Shown here: in pieces, positions 1 to 7,540 of the stretch
Numbering within the stretch: the stretch's first letter is position 1
Layout of the letters: each line of letters starts with the position of its first letter
From: Nitrospinota bacterium
GTDB lineage: Bacteria > UBA8248 > JACPRG01
Direction of reading: 5' to 3'
Length of the DNA: 16,363 bases
NCBI GenBank assembly: GCA_030740135.1
Contig: JASLXW010000032.1
Location: 1-16,363 of the forward strand
Notes under the pieces: model-generated
The model's input: only the letters and a program-made list of their open reading frames with translations
Database searches by the model: none
What the model was told of the DNA's origin: nothing
Program-made: the position numbers and the translations under genes

Positions 1-191
1 AATCCGCCTAAAAACCCAAGCCCTAAACTCTCCACGAAACCGGGATAAGTCCACTATCAAAGAGGTCGCCAACGCGGGCGCTCCATGCGTTCACTTTTGA
101 AAGGCCCGGACCGAATGCGGACAGAATGTCTTCAGAAGAAAACTCCACGGACGGGGACTTTGCCGGGTCAAGGATTGGGAGGTCGAGAACC
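1..191. other. window edge, no confident gene
   Basis: No gene is supported with confidence here. A minus-strand reading frame of 81 codons covers 23-268, but its first third overlaps the end of the small Cys/His gene. Its third codon positions are not GC-rich like the rest of the window, and no start with a ribosome binding site was seen. No intrinsic terminator for the minus-strand carD operon was recognised. Confidence 0.4.
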
Positions 192-440
192 CTACTCGAT
201 GTATTCTTCGGGTTGGCCGAACGAGGGGGCGGCCTCCCGATTGCTCTCGATGGTTGAGCCTTTTTCATCCTCGCGCGCGCGCAACTGCATCTGCTTCACG
301 TGTCCATGAGCTTCCTTGATCAACTCCAGGCGCTCGAGGTGCGTGTCGCAGTACCCGTCGGTGACCGGCGGGTTGCCGCAATGAACCACGGAGCAGGATT
401 CGTTCTTGCCGTCCTTGATTTCTGTCTTCTCGGATCTCAC
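192..440 (-). CDS. small Cys/His-rich protein coupled to carD
   Basis: Unrecognised 82-residue protein. It has a compact Cys/His cluster: Cys16, Cys21, Cys31 and His34 (C-x4-C-x9-C-x2-H), with Gly29-Tyr30 before the third Cys and basic residues after the His. This resembles the short treble-clef or zinc-ribbon modules of the type C-x4-C...GxC-x2-H found in many small bacterial and phage proteins, so zinc binding is a reasonable inference. The second half (residues 35-82) is charged and probably helical, with no membrane segment. The GTG start (440-438) shares bases with the TGA stop of carD (439-437), a GTGA overlap that implies translational coupling and co-expression. The role is unknown; an accessory factor in transcription is a guess from the neighbour only. 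Confidence 0.6.
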   Translation of the reverse strand: MRSEKTEIKDGKNESCSVVHCGNPPVTDGYCDTHLERLELIKEAHGHVKQMQLRAREDEKGSTIESNREAAPSFGQPEEYIE

Positions 441-1003
441 GATGCGGCCTTCTTCTGATCTTTCCAGGGAGGAGTCGTCCCCAGGGCCTTGCTCACGCGT
501 TTCTCGGCGTCGTCCAGGCTGCTCTTGGTCGCCTCGGAGAGCTCCCGGGTGAGTTGATCGTACGTATACTGATAGAGTTGTTTCAATTCCTTGCTGCTGA
601 ATGTCCGGCCTTTGGAGAACTCATGGAGATTGCGGACCACTTCCGCGAGACCGGTGACGTTGCCTTCGCGGAGCATCCGCTTTTGTTCTTCGTATCTGTT
701 TTTCCAGGTCCGCCAATTGAGCTCGACCTTATCTTCGCTGGCCTTTTTCCTGAGGATCGTCAGAATCTTGGGTACATCGCTCTTCCGCATGGGAACCCGG
801 AGACCGAACCGCCTCGCCGCGTCACGGGGGACAAAAACACTGGCATCCGGCTGACCGTCCAGTTGAATCTCGTAAAACCGTTTAGACCCGGTCGGAAGCT
901 CTTTTTCCACCAGATCGACGATTTTCCCTTCACCATGAAGGGGATAAACTACCCTCATCCCTTTTCGGAAGGAGCGTTTTGCGCTTTTAACCTTTGTTGC
1001 CAT
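437..1003 (-). CDS. carD: CarD family transcriptional regulator
   Basis: 188-residue CarD/CdnL-type protein that binds the RNA polymerase beta subunit and stabilises open promoter complexes. Residues 11-70 form the N-terminal RNAP-interaction domain (Tudor-like, shared with Mfd), with the typical G-M-R-V-V-Y-P-x-H-G-x-G stretch at 15-26 and the VFVPRD-like strand near 56-61. Residues 90-175 are the helical C-terminal DNA-contacting domain; Trp97, in the N-W-R-x-W-K-x-R-Y context, matches the position of the minor-groove wedge Trp of mycobacterial CarD. An open frame continues upstream to 1081, but the ATG at 1003 is preferred: it has a TAGGA ribosome binding site six bases upstream and gives the usual family N-terminus. 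The protein is slightly longer than the common 160 residues because of a Lys-rich tail. It overlaps the following small Cys/His gene by four bases. CarD usually controls rRNA and growth-related promoters. Confidence 0.93.
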   Translation of the reverse strand: MATKVKSAKRSFRKGMRVVYPLHGEGKIVDLVEKELPTGSKRFYEIQLDGQPDASVFVPRDAARRFGLRVPMRKSDVPKILTILRKKASEDKVELNWRTWKNRYEEQKRMLREGNVTGLAEVVRNLHEFSKGRTFSSKELKQLYQYTYDQLTRELSEATKSSLDDAEKRVSKALGTTPPWKDQKKAAS

Positions 1004-1163
1004 GGTTTTTCCTAACAGATGTCGGATTCGAGCACCGAATCGCTGTGGGGACGCCCAAATGACTCGAAAACGCCCGGCCACCGGAGGGTGAACTGAAAAC
1101 CCGCTCCGTGGGGAGCCTTTCTTACGGCTGGAATAGGTGCTTCAATATAGTGTACGTTCGATT

Positions 1164-1192
1164 ACCCTAGCACAGATTTTTCCCACCGTCAA
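1164..1192 (-). promoter_or_regulatory. sigma70-type promoter for carD operon
   Basis: On the minus strand, TTGACG (1192-1187) is followed after exactly 17 bases by TAGGGT (1169-1164), and the -10 is preceded by TGC, an extended -10 arrangement. The predicted start near 1157 leaves a leader of about 150 bases before the carD ATG at 1003. This supports the shorter carD start but does not exclude the upstream one at 1081. Confidence 0.65.
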
Positions 1193-1376
1193 GGAATTCC
1201 CCAGAAACAAGAACAACTGATGACAGATGATTGTCCTTAAGGATTCACGTTACAGCGGGGCGGAGGCCGGGAAAGAATCTTGCTTTGTAATTTATTCGTC
1301 TAACCTGCATTTCTCACAAACGAACAGACGATCGGGTGATACAGGGGGCTCTTCCCACTCGAATCCCTTCGACCCC

Positions 1377-1431
1377 GTCATTCCCGCACGGCCTGCCCCC
1401 GAGAAGTTTAATCGGGGGGTGGGAATCCAGG
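1377..1431. repeat. palindromic GTCATTCCCGC-type repeat, copy A
   Basis: Begins with GTCATTCCCGC and ends with GTGGGAATCCAGG about 40 bases later, so the two ends pair imperfectly (ATTCCCGC against GTGGGAAT). The interior contains a second pairing, CCCCCGAG/AAT-CGGGGGG. This matches the general form of dispersed REP-like elements with a GTCATTCCCGC...GCGGGAATCCAG outline that are common in many proteobacterial and Nitrospirota genomes. Copy B lies 60 bases downstream in the opposite orientation. Confidence 0.6.
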
Positions 1432-1489
1432 CCGAGGTGGATAGGCCGCCGTTTTCATGACTCCATTGCTTCGTTTCGAACATGCACGG

Positions 1490-1520
1490 ATTTCCAGATT
1501 CCCGCCTTCGCGGGAATGAC
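1490..1520. repeat. palindromic GTCATTCCCGC-type repeat, copy B
   Basis: Contains TTTCCAGATTCCCGC, a short CTTC loop, then GCGGGAATGAC. The stem ATTCCCGC/GCGGGAAT (1498-1505 with 1510-1517) is perfect over eight base pairs. Read on the minus strand it starts GTCATTCCCGCG and ends in GGGAATCTGGAAA, so it is the same element family as copy A, inverted and shorter. Confidence 0.65.
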
Positions 1521-1769
1521 CGTCGCGGCGGATCTGCAACCGGTCGCTCCCCAGTAAGGGTCTGCCCTGCCGAACGCAGATCACAATGTGTGTTTTGGAA
1601 AATGGGATCGGCGCTCCCGGAAAACGGGAAATGCCAAGCGCATTTTTCCGTTGGAAAATCGTCTACCGCACCCGTTGTGAGAAATTCAGCCTGAATTCCC
1701 CGCTGTCGGACTCACAGAAGGTCTGGCCACCCGGATTCAACGTCCCTCGTCCCCGGCCCGGATTCCGCA

Positions 1770-1775
1770 TATAAT
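1770..1775 (+). promoter_or_regulatory. candidate -10 box for the glc operon
   Basis: A perfect TATAAT lies 63 bases before the glcD start codon. No good -35 is seen at 16-18 bases (TCGTCC is the best at 17), so the promoter may depend on an activator or may not be real. Transcription would begin near 1782 with a leader of about 55 bases. Confidence 0.35.
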
Positions 1776-1837
1776 AGGGGTCCCGAATGCGGCGCGGCCT
1801 TTCTCGGATTCTCTGACGGCAGGACCAGGGTGAGCCA

Positions 1838-3280
1838 GTGGATGCAGGGCGCTTGGTGACCGAGTTGCGGGAAGCCGTCGGTCCGGAGAACGTCTTCGCG
1901 GAGCCGGAGGAGCTCCTCTCGTACGAATGCGACGCGTTGAGCATCTATGCCAACCTGCCCCTGGCGGTCGTGTTGCCGGGGACCACCGAAGAGGTGCAAG
2001 ACGCCGTTCGGGCGGCGGCCCGGCACAACGCCTGCATCGTCCCTCGCGGCGCCGGGACGGGGCTGAGCGGCGGCGCGCTCCCCCATGAGAACGGCGTTCT
2101 CATCGGGTTCGCGCGGATGAACCGGATCCTGGAAGTGGACCTTCCCAACCGGAGGGCGGTCGTCCAGCCGGGCGTCGTCAACCTGCATCTCTCCCAGGCC
2201 GTGAAAGGGGACGGTTATTACTATGCGCCGGACCCCTCCAGCCAGGCGGCCTGCACCATCGGAGGGAACGCGGCCGAAAACTCCGGCGGGCCTCATTGCC
2301 TGAAATACGGCGTCACCACCAACCACATTCTGGGGTTTGAGATGGTCCTCCCCGACGGCGAGGCGGTGGAACTGGGCGGGGCGGTGGAGGACACCCCCGG
2401 GCTGGACCTTCGGGGCTTCGGGATCGGGTCCGAAGGGATGCTGGGCGTTATCACGAAGATCACGGTGCGTCTGCTGCCGCTGCCGGAGGGGGTGAAGACG
2501 ATGATCGCGGTCTTCAACTCGATGGAGTGCGGCTGCGACGCCGTTTCGGACATCATTGCCGACGGCCTGATACCGGCCGCCCTGGAGATGATCGACCGGC
2601 AAACCATCCAACTGGTCGAGAAGACGCTCCAGAGCGGGTTCCCGGAATCGGCGGCCGCCGTCCTTCTCATCGAGCTCGACGGCCCCGTGGCCGGGATGGA
2701 CGAGTGGGTGGAGACGATTGAGGGCCACTGCCGCAGGAATGACAGCACCGAGTTCCGCGTGGCCCGGAGTGAAGAGGAGCGCGCAAGGCTCTGGGCGGGA
2801 CGGAAAAACGCCTTCGGCGCCTTCGGGCAGGTCAGCCCCGGCTTTTACTGCCTCGACGGGACCGTTCCCCGGAGCCGGATAGCCGAGGCCATCCGGCGCA
2901 TCGAGGAGATCGTCCGGAAATACGGCCTCTCCATCGCCAACGTCTTTCACGCCGGAGACGGCAACCTCCACCCGCTGATCCTGTTCGACGACCGCAAGCC
3001 CGGGGAGACGGACCGGGCGATTCAGGCCGGCTCGGAAATCCTGCACGCCTGCGTGGAGCTGGGCGGCTCCCTGAGCGGCGAGCACGGGATCGGCATCGAG
3101 AAAATGATGGACATCCCCGCCCAGTTCAGCGAAGCGGCCCTGGAAACCATGAAGCGCGTCAAGGCGGTTTTCGACCCCGACGGGCGCTGCAACCCCGGGA
3201 AGGTCTTCCCCACGCCGGGCCGTTGCGCCGAGGTGCGCGGCGCCGCCCGCCAAAAACTGCCGGCCGGGGTCTGGATCTGA
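1838..3280 (+). CDS. glcD: glycolate oxidase subunit GlcD (FAD-linked)
   Basis: 480-residue flavoprotein of the VAO/PCMH family, the catalytic subunit of a membrane-associated glycolate (or related D-2-hydroxyacid) dehydrogenase. Residues 40-220 are the FAD-binding domain, with PRGAGTGLSGG at 69-79 and the P-D-P-S-S...I-G-G-N-x-A-E-N-S-G-G loop at 131-151. The C-terminal oxidase domain carries the metal and catalytic motifs: H371-x-G-D-G-N-x-H378 and G-E415-H416-G-I-G. In D-2-hydroxyglutarate and lactate dehydrogenases of this family these residues hold the divalent metal and supply the catalytic His. The length is normal (E. coli GlcD is about 500). The start is GTG at 1838, preceded by an AGGGTGA stretch; no better start is in frame. 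glcE follows after a 36-base gap. The substrate could be lactate or another 2-hydroxyacid; the glcE and glcF neighbours favour glycolate. Confidence 0.93.
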   Translation: MDAGRLVTELREAVGPENVFAEPEELLSYECDALSIYANLPLAVVLPGTTEEVQDAVRAAARHNACIVPRGAGTGLSGGALPHENGVLIGFARMNRILEVDLPNRRAVVQPGVVNLHLSQAVKGDGYYYAPDPSSQAACTIGGNAAENSGGPHCLKYGVTTNHILGFEMVLPDGEAVELGGAVEDTPGLDLRGFGIGSEGMLGVITKITVRLLPLPEGVKTMIAVFNSMECGCDAVSDIIADGLIPAALEMIDRQTIQLVEKTLQSGFPESAAAVLLIELDGPVAGMDEWVETIEGHCRRNDSTEFRVARSEEERARLWAGRKNAFGAFGQVSPGFYCLDGTVPRSRIAEAIRRIEEIVRKYGLSIANVFHAGDGNLHPLILFDDRKPGETDRAIQAGSEILHACVELGGSLSGEHGIGIEKMMDIPAQFSEAALETMKRVKAVFDPDGRCNPGKVFPTPGRCAEVRGAARQKLPAGVWI

Positions 3281-3316
3281 GGATCGGCGGGACATCAATG
3301 CAAGAGGAGGGTTCGG

Positions 3317-4687
3317 ATGACTGACCCGGAGCGCGCGGATGAGGCCGCCCGGAAGATCCTGGGCGCCGATCGCGTCCTGGAGGGCGAGGCCGCGCCGGGC
3401 GCCTTCGACGGCCCGGCCCCCCGGCTGACCCTCTATCCCGAGAGTCGCGAGGAGTTGTCCGCCCTGGTGAAAGAAGCCCAGGACGCCGGGCTGGGTCTCA
3501 TCCCTTGGGGAGGGGGGACGAAACAGCATCACGGCTACCCGCCTACGCGCCGCGACTGGGTGGTGGACCTGAGCCGCCTCAGCGGGATGGCCGAACACCA
3601 GGAGACGGACTTCGTCGCCACACTCCGGGCGGGAACCACCCTGCGGGCGGCCAACGAGGTTCTCGTCGAGCGCGGGCAGTTTCTGCCGTTGGATCCCCTC
3701 GAGGGCGACGCGGCGACACTAGGCGGGATTTGCGCGGCGAATTCCAGCGGACCCCTCCGGCTGGGATTCGGAACGCCGCGCGACCTGGTTCTCGGCATGG
3801 AAGTCGTCATGGCCGACGGAACACCGGTCCGCTTCGGAGCGAAGGTGGTCAAGAGCGTCGCCGGGTTCGATCTGAACAAGCTGTACATCGGGTCCCTGGG
3901 CGCGCTGGGATTCATCACCGAGGTCACCCTCAAAACCTTTTCCCTCAAGGTCCGGGAAGGGACCCTGCTGGCCGGGTTCGATGAGGCGGGCGCCGTCCAG
4001 TCCGCCGCCACGCGGATCCTGGCGGAGCGGATCCTGCCGACGGCCTTGGAGTGGCTGACGGGCGGTTCGTTTTCCTCCGACGGGCTCCTGGGCGATGCGG
4101 CCGGGGCGCGGAACATCCTCCTGGTGAGCTTCAGGGACAACGAGGCGGGGGTCGCCGGGCAGCTGGACCGGGCGGAAGAGGGCTGCCGCGCCTGGGGCGC
4201 GGAACCGGTCGTCCGGCCGGGGCCCGAGGAACCGGACGCCGTGAGGAAATCCCTGAGCCAGGCGGGCCCGCTCCACGCCTCCGCCCGCGGGCCCGGATTC
4301 GTCTGCCGGATGGGGGTCCCGCTGACGCGGGTCGGGGAGACGGTCGAGCGGGCGCGGACGGCGGGGGAGGCGGAAGGGTTCCGGTTCCACGGGCAGGTGC
4401 ACGCCGGCAACGGCGTCATCCGGATGAGGTTCGGCTGGGAAGACGGGGAAGAAAACCCCCGCCTGATCGAGCGCGCCGAGCGCGCCGTCCGGGCGCTGCG
4501 GGAGGCCGCCGCACGGGTGGGGGGATATTCCGTCATCGAAACTCGGTCGTCGGCCCTGCGGGACAAGCTGGACCTGTTCGACGAGGCCTCCGTCGGTGCG
4601 ACGGGCGGTCGGCTGATGCGGCGGGCCAAGCTCGCGCTTGACCCCAAAGGAATCATGAATCCCGGCCGATTCTTCGGAAGAATCTGA
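3317..4687 (+). CDS. glcE: glycolate oxidase subunit GlcE (FAD-binding)
   Basis: 456-residue FAD-binding paralogue of GlcD. In the glc system it pairs with GlcD and passes electrons towards the iron-sulfur subunit. The FAD domain spans about residues 25-220, with W64-G-G-G-T at 64-68, a D-P-L-E-G-D-A-A-T-L-G-G loop near 128-139 and K-V-V-K-S-V-A-G-F-D-L near 176-186. The C-terminal half is a degenerate oxidase domain: H362-A-G-N-G keeps the first half of the metal motif but lacks the second His and the Asp, and no E-H-G motif is present, so it is probably not an independent catalytic subunit. At 456 residues it is about 100 longer than E. coli GlcE. The ATG start has a strong AAGAGGAGGG ribosome binding site five bases upstream. 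It ends 34 bases before glcF. Confidence 0.88.
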   Translation: MTDPERADEAARKILGADRVLEGEAAPGAFDGPAPRLTLYPESREELSALVKEAQDAGLGLIPWGGGTKQHHGYPPTRRDWVVDLSRLSGMAEHQETDFVATLRAGTTLRAANEVLVERGQFLPLDPLEGDAATLGGICAANSSGPLRLGFGTPRDLVLGMEVVMADGTPVRFGAKVVKSVAGFDLNKLYIGSLGALGFITEVTLKTFSLKVREGTLLAGFDEAGAVQSAATRILAERILPTALEWLTGGSFSSDGLLGDAAGARNILLVSFRDNEAGVAGQLDRAEEGCRAWGAEPVVRPGPEEPDAVRKSLSQAGPLHASARGPGFVCRMGVPLTRVGETVERARTAGEAEGFRFHGQVHAGNGVIRMRFGWEDGEENPRLIERAERAVRALREAAARVGGYSVIETRSSALRDKLDLFDEASVGATGGRLMRRAKLALDPKGIMNPGRFFGRI

Positions 4688-4721
4688 CCCCCCGCCGCCT
4701 CATGAAAATCCCGGGAGCCGA

Positions 4722-6107
4722 ATGTCCATGACATCCGAGCCGTTTACCGAAAGGCCCGCGGTTCCGGACGGGGCCATCCGTCCCCTCGGCGGCGAATCCC
4801 CCGACCCGGACCGGATTTCAGACTGCATCCACTGCGGCCTCTGCTTGAGTGATTGCCCGACGTATTCCGAGCTCGGAAACGAGATGGACTCGCCCCGCGG
4901 GCGAATCTATCTCATGCGGGCCGCGGGAGAGGGGCGGATCGATTACACCGCCGTCGTCCGAAAACACCTCGACCTGTGTCTGGGCTGTCTGGCCTGCGAG
5001 ACGGCCTGCCCCTCCGGCGTCCGGTACCACAGCCTCATCGAGGCCGCGCGGACGAAGGTGGAGGCGGCGCGGGAGCGCGACGGCGAGCACGGGTGGCTTC
5101 GGCGACTCGCCCTGCGCGGTCTTCTCCCGCATCCCAAGCGCCTCACGGCCACCGCCGCGCTCCTCGGCGCGTATCGCAGGAGCGGGCTGCAACGCCTCGT
5201 TCGGGGGAGCGGGATTTTGAAATTCCTGGGCCGAATGGGGGAGCTGGAGGCCTTCTCGCCCCCGGTGACGCCGGCGTCGATCCGCCGGCGGGTGGAGAAA
5301 GGGGCCCCCAACGGCGAGGCGGGCCGGGCCTCGGCCGCCCTTCTCACAGGCTGCGTCATGCGGATCTCGTTCGGCCGCATCAACCTAGCCACCGTCCGGG
5401 TCCTCGCGGAGAACGGACACACCGTCCGGGTTCCGAAGGGGCAGGTGTGCTGCGGGGCGCTTCACGGCCATTCGGGGGACCGGCGGACCGCCCGGGAGCT
5501 CGCCCGAAAGAACATCGACATTTTCCTGGACGCCGGGGCGGATTTCATCATCACGAATTCCGCCGGATGCGGCTCGATGATGAAGGAGTACGGCGAGCTG
5601 TTGGAAGGAGACCCGGTCTACCGCGAGAAGGCCGAGCGCCTGGCCGCGAAAGTCCGGGACATCTCGGAGTTCCTGGTCGAGCAGGGGTTCCGCCCGCCCT
5701 CCAAGCCGCCCGGCCTCCGGGATGAAGAACCGCTGGCCGTCGCGCACCATGAGGCCTGCCACCTGGTCCACGGGCAGAAGGTCCGCAAACCTCCGATGGA
5801 AATCCTCCGCGCGCTACCGGGCGTGGAGATGCGGGAGCTGGCCGAATCGGACTGGTGCTGCGGCAGCGCGGGGGTCTACAACCTCACCCAGCCCGAGATG
5901 GCGGGGCGTCTGCTGAAACGGAAGGTCGGCCACATCCTGGATACGGGCGCTTCGGTGGTCGCCGCGGCCAACCCGGGATGCATCATCCAAATCGAGAGCG
6001 GGTTGAAGGGGAAGGGGATGCGGGTCCTCCATCCGGTCGAGCTTCTGGCCGAGGCGTATCAGGCCGAAGCCGGCGGCCCCGAATCCCGAGCGGGAGGCCG
6101 AGGATGA
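4722..6107 (+). CDS. glcF: glycolate oxidase iron-sulfur subunit GlcF
   Basis: 461-residue electron-transfer subunit. Two ferredoxin-like 4Fe-4S motifs lie near the N-terminus: C35-x2-C38-x2-C41-x3-C45-P and C86-x2-C89-x2-C92-x3-C96-P. Two Cys-rich (CCG-type) domains follow. The first has Cys211, C243-C244-G and a later N-S-A-G-C-G; the second has Cys346 (E-A-C-H-L-V-H), C379-C380-G and an A-N-P-G-C-I-I-Q-I segment. CCG domains in heterodisulfide reductase and glycerol-3-phosphate dehydrogenase (GlpC) link to quinone reduction, so this subunit probably hands electrons from GlcDE to the quinone pool. It is about 50 residues longer than E. coli GlcF, including roughly 34 residues before the first Cys. 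The ATG at 4722 has GGGAG five bases upstream; ATG at 4728 is possible. Its TGA stop overlaps the ATG of the next gene (ATGA). Confidence 0.93.
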   Translation: MSMTSEPFTERPAVPDGAIRPLGGESPDPDRISDCIHCGLCLSDCPTYSELGNEMDSPRGRIYLMRAAGEGRIDYTAVVRKHLDLCLGCLACETACPSGVRYHSLIEAARTKVEAARERDGEHGWLRRLALRGLLPHPKRLTATAALLGAYRRSGLQRLVRGSGILKFLGRMGELEAFSPPVTPASIRRRVEKGAPNGEAGRASAALLTGCVMRISFGRINLATVRVLAENGHTVRVPKGQVCCGALHGHSGDRRTARELARKNIDIFLDAGADFIITNSAGCGSMMKEYGELLEGDPVYREKAERLAAKVRDISEFLVEQGFRPPSKPPGLRDEEPLAVAHHEACHLVHGQKVRKPPMEILRALPGVEMRELAESDWCCGSAGVYNLTQPEMAGRLLKRKVGHILDTGASVVAAANPGCIIQIESGLKGKGMRVLHPVELLAEAYQAEAGGPESRAGGRG

Positions 6108-6619
6108 AAACCTTTCTGCGGTTTTGCTTCAACACCTCGATCGGCGTCTGGCTGGGGGCCACGGCTTTCCTGCTGATCCTGACGGCGGCGCTCTTCACCC
6201 GCATGCCCGACGTGGCGGGCCGGGTGGCGGGTCTCGCCCTGCCGATTTATTTCGAGACCGGCGCAGTTTGCGCCCTCATCGCCCTGGCGTCGGTCATCCC
6301 GTTGACGATTCTTTCCTGGGGGGGCCTTTCCCCGGTGAAGTTGTGGATCCCGTTTGTCCTCGTCGCCGCGATGGCGGGCCTCAACTACTACGGGGGCTGG
6401 GTGGTCCTGCCGAAAGCCAGAGAGGCGCGGGTCCAGGTCCACGAAATCCAGGGCAAGCCGGGCGGGGCGGGGGGGGCGTCCACCGAAAGATCCGTGGAGC
6501 TGGCCCGGCTCCGCAAGCGGTTCCAGAGGCTCCACCGCCTGTCCACCCGCCTGTTCGGCGTGGTGTTCTTCCTCCTGGCGGTGACGGCCGTCTACGCGTC
6601 ATTCGTCCTCAGGATGTAG
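6104..6619 (+). CDS. DUF4149-like four-helix membrane protein
   Basis: 171-residue integral membrane protein with four predicted helices at about 9-32, 45-73, 79-101 and 148-168. A polar, Gly-rich cytoplasmic or periplasmic loop (105-140) sits between helices 3 and 4. The L-N-Y-Y-G-G-W-V-V-L-P-K segment after helix 3 and the overall topology resemble the DUF4149 (TMEM205-like) family, whose function is unknown. The ATG at 6104 overlaps the glcF stop (ATGA), with GGAGG in the glcF end as ribosome binding site, so it is translationally coupled to glcF. An open frame extends upstream to 5855 but only as an out-of-frame shadow of glcF. The position suggests a role in membrane attachment of, or electron transfer from, the glycolate oxidase; this is inference from context. 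Confidence 0.85.
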   Translation: MKTFLRFCFNTSIGVWLGATAFLLILTAALFTRMPDVAGRVAGLALPIYFETGAVCALIALASVIPLTILSWGGLSPVKLWIPFVLVAAMAGLNYYGGWVVLPKAREARVQVHEIQGKPGGAGGASTERSVELARLRKRFQRLHRLSTRLFGVVFFLLAVTAVYASFVLRM

Positions 6620-6754
6620 ACCCCGATGGAGGATTCCCCTGGAAGGCGCGGCCCGGGCTGAGGCCGCCGACACCGCCCTTGCGGGACGGCGGACGCCGCT
6701 TCACCCCCGACCCATCCACGTTCACCGGAAGCGCCGGTGGCCGGGAGGCTCGAC
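6620..6754. other. GC-rich hairpins between DUF4149-like gene and bdh
   Basis: Three short inverted repeats lie in 135 bases: GCGGCC/GGCCGC (6648-6667), CCGCC/GGCGG (6673-6692) and CACCGG/CCGGTG (6723-6739). None is followed by a run of T, so a classical intrinsic terminator is not supported. They could slow transcription or mark an RNA processing point between the glc operon and the dehydrogenase gene. Confidence 0.35.
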
Positions 6755-7537
6755 ATGCGGATGAGAGAGCAAGTCGCCGTTGTGACGGGTGCCGCCAGCG
6801 GTCTCGGCAGGGAAATCGCGCTCGCCTTCGCGCGGGAGGGCGCGAAGGTCGCCGTCGCGGATGTGAACCTCGAAGGGGCGGAGGCCGCGGCCGCTGAAAT
6901 CGAGCGGGCCGGCGGCGCAGCCATGGCGGTGGCGATGGACGTGACCGAGGAAAAAGCCGTCGACGCGGGGATCGATTCGGTTGTCCGGGCTTATGGGGGG
7001 CTCGATGTGCTGGTCAGCAACGCGGGCGTCCAGCATCTCGATCCCGTCGTCGAGCTTTCTTTCGACAACTGGCGGAGGATCATCGCGGTCCACTTGGACG
7101 GCGCGTTTCTGACCACGCGCGCGGCCCTTCGCCCCATGTACGATTCGGGGCGCGGCGGCGCGGTGATCTACATGGGCTCCGTGCACTCGAAGGACGCTTC
7201 GCCCCTGAAGGCCCCGTATGTCACCGCAAAGCACGGCCTGCTCGGGCTTTGCAGGACGGTGGCCAGGGAGGGGGCCGGGCGCGGTGTGCGGGCGAACGTC
7301 ATCTGCCCGGGCTTTGTGCGAACCCCCCTGGTGGAGAGACAAATCCCCGAGCTGGCGGCGGAGCTGGGCGTCGGCGAGGAGGAAATCGTCCGTGACGTGA
7401 TGCTCAAGCACACGGTGGATGGGGAGTTCACGACAACGGCGGATATTGCGGAGATTGCCGTCTTTCTGGCGGGTTTTCCGTCCAACGCCCTGACCGGCCA
7501 GTCCGTCATCGCCAGCCATGGCTGGCACATGGAGTAA
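6755..7537 (+). CDS. bdhA: D-3-hydroxybutyrate dehydrogenase (SDR family)
   Basis: 260-residue NAD-dependent short-chain dehydrogenase, predicted to interconvert (R)-3-hydroxybutyrate and acetoacetate in the cytoplasm. The cofactor motif T-G-A-A-S-G-L-G is at 11-18, D36 ends strand 2 (NAD preference), and N-A-G is at 89-91. The catalytic set S142, Y155, K159 is intact. Residues known to bind the substrate in Pseudomonas fragi HBDH are also present at nearly the same numbers: Q93 after N-A-G-V, H144 in S-V-H-S, K152 in P-L-K-x-x-Y, and a C-terminal Trp in G-W-H-M-E. This makes the specific call stronger than a generic SDR. An in-frame GTG exists at 6737, but the ATG at 6755 has GGGAGG (6743-6748) six bases upstream. 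It converges on the rlmB-like gene with only three bases between the stops and may be read through from the glc operon. Confidence 0.87.
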   Translation: MRMREQVAVVTGAASGLGREIALAFAREGAKVAVADVNLEGAEAAAAEIERAGGAAMAVAMDVTEEKAVDAGIDSVVRAYGGLDVLVSNAGVQHLDPVVELSFDNWRRIIAVHLDGAFLTTRAALRPMYDSGRGGAVIYMGSVHSKDASPLKAPYVTAKHGLLGLCRTVAREGAGRGVRANVICPGFVRTPLVERQIPELAAELGVGEEEIVRDVMLKHTVDGEFTTTADIAEIAVFLAGFPSNALTGQSVIASHGWHME

Positions 7538-7540
7538 GGC

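Larger units (their letters stand above)
1082..1837. other. long gene-free stretch between divergent operons
   Basis: No coding region is supported. Candidate frames are short, overlap one another, and run through palindromic repeats. The stretch holds the carD promoter at its left end, two GTCATTCCCGC-type repeats at 1377-1431 and 1490-1520, an imperfect hairpin at 1624-1651 (arms ACGGGAAATGC and GCATTTTTCCGT), and a TATAAT hexamer at 1770-1775 ahead of glcD. The sequence is less GC-rich than the coding regions. No known RNA gene was recognised. Confidence 0.6.

Noticed and set aside
23..268. Minus-strand 81-codon frame at the left edge
   Set aside because: Overlaps the Cys/His gene, atypical third-base composition, no ribosome binding site. 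It cannot be excluded but is not supported.
1227..1774. Several 60-77 codon frames in the gap upstream of glcD
   Set aside because: They overlap one another and run through palindromic repeats; no ribosome binding site or family resemblance.
1712..3598. 628-codon open frame on the minus strand opposite glcD
   Set aside because: High-GC shadow frame: Arg/Gly/Pro/His-rich with no motifs, antisense to a gene with full GlcD motifs.
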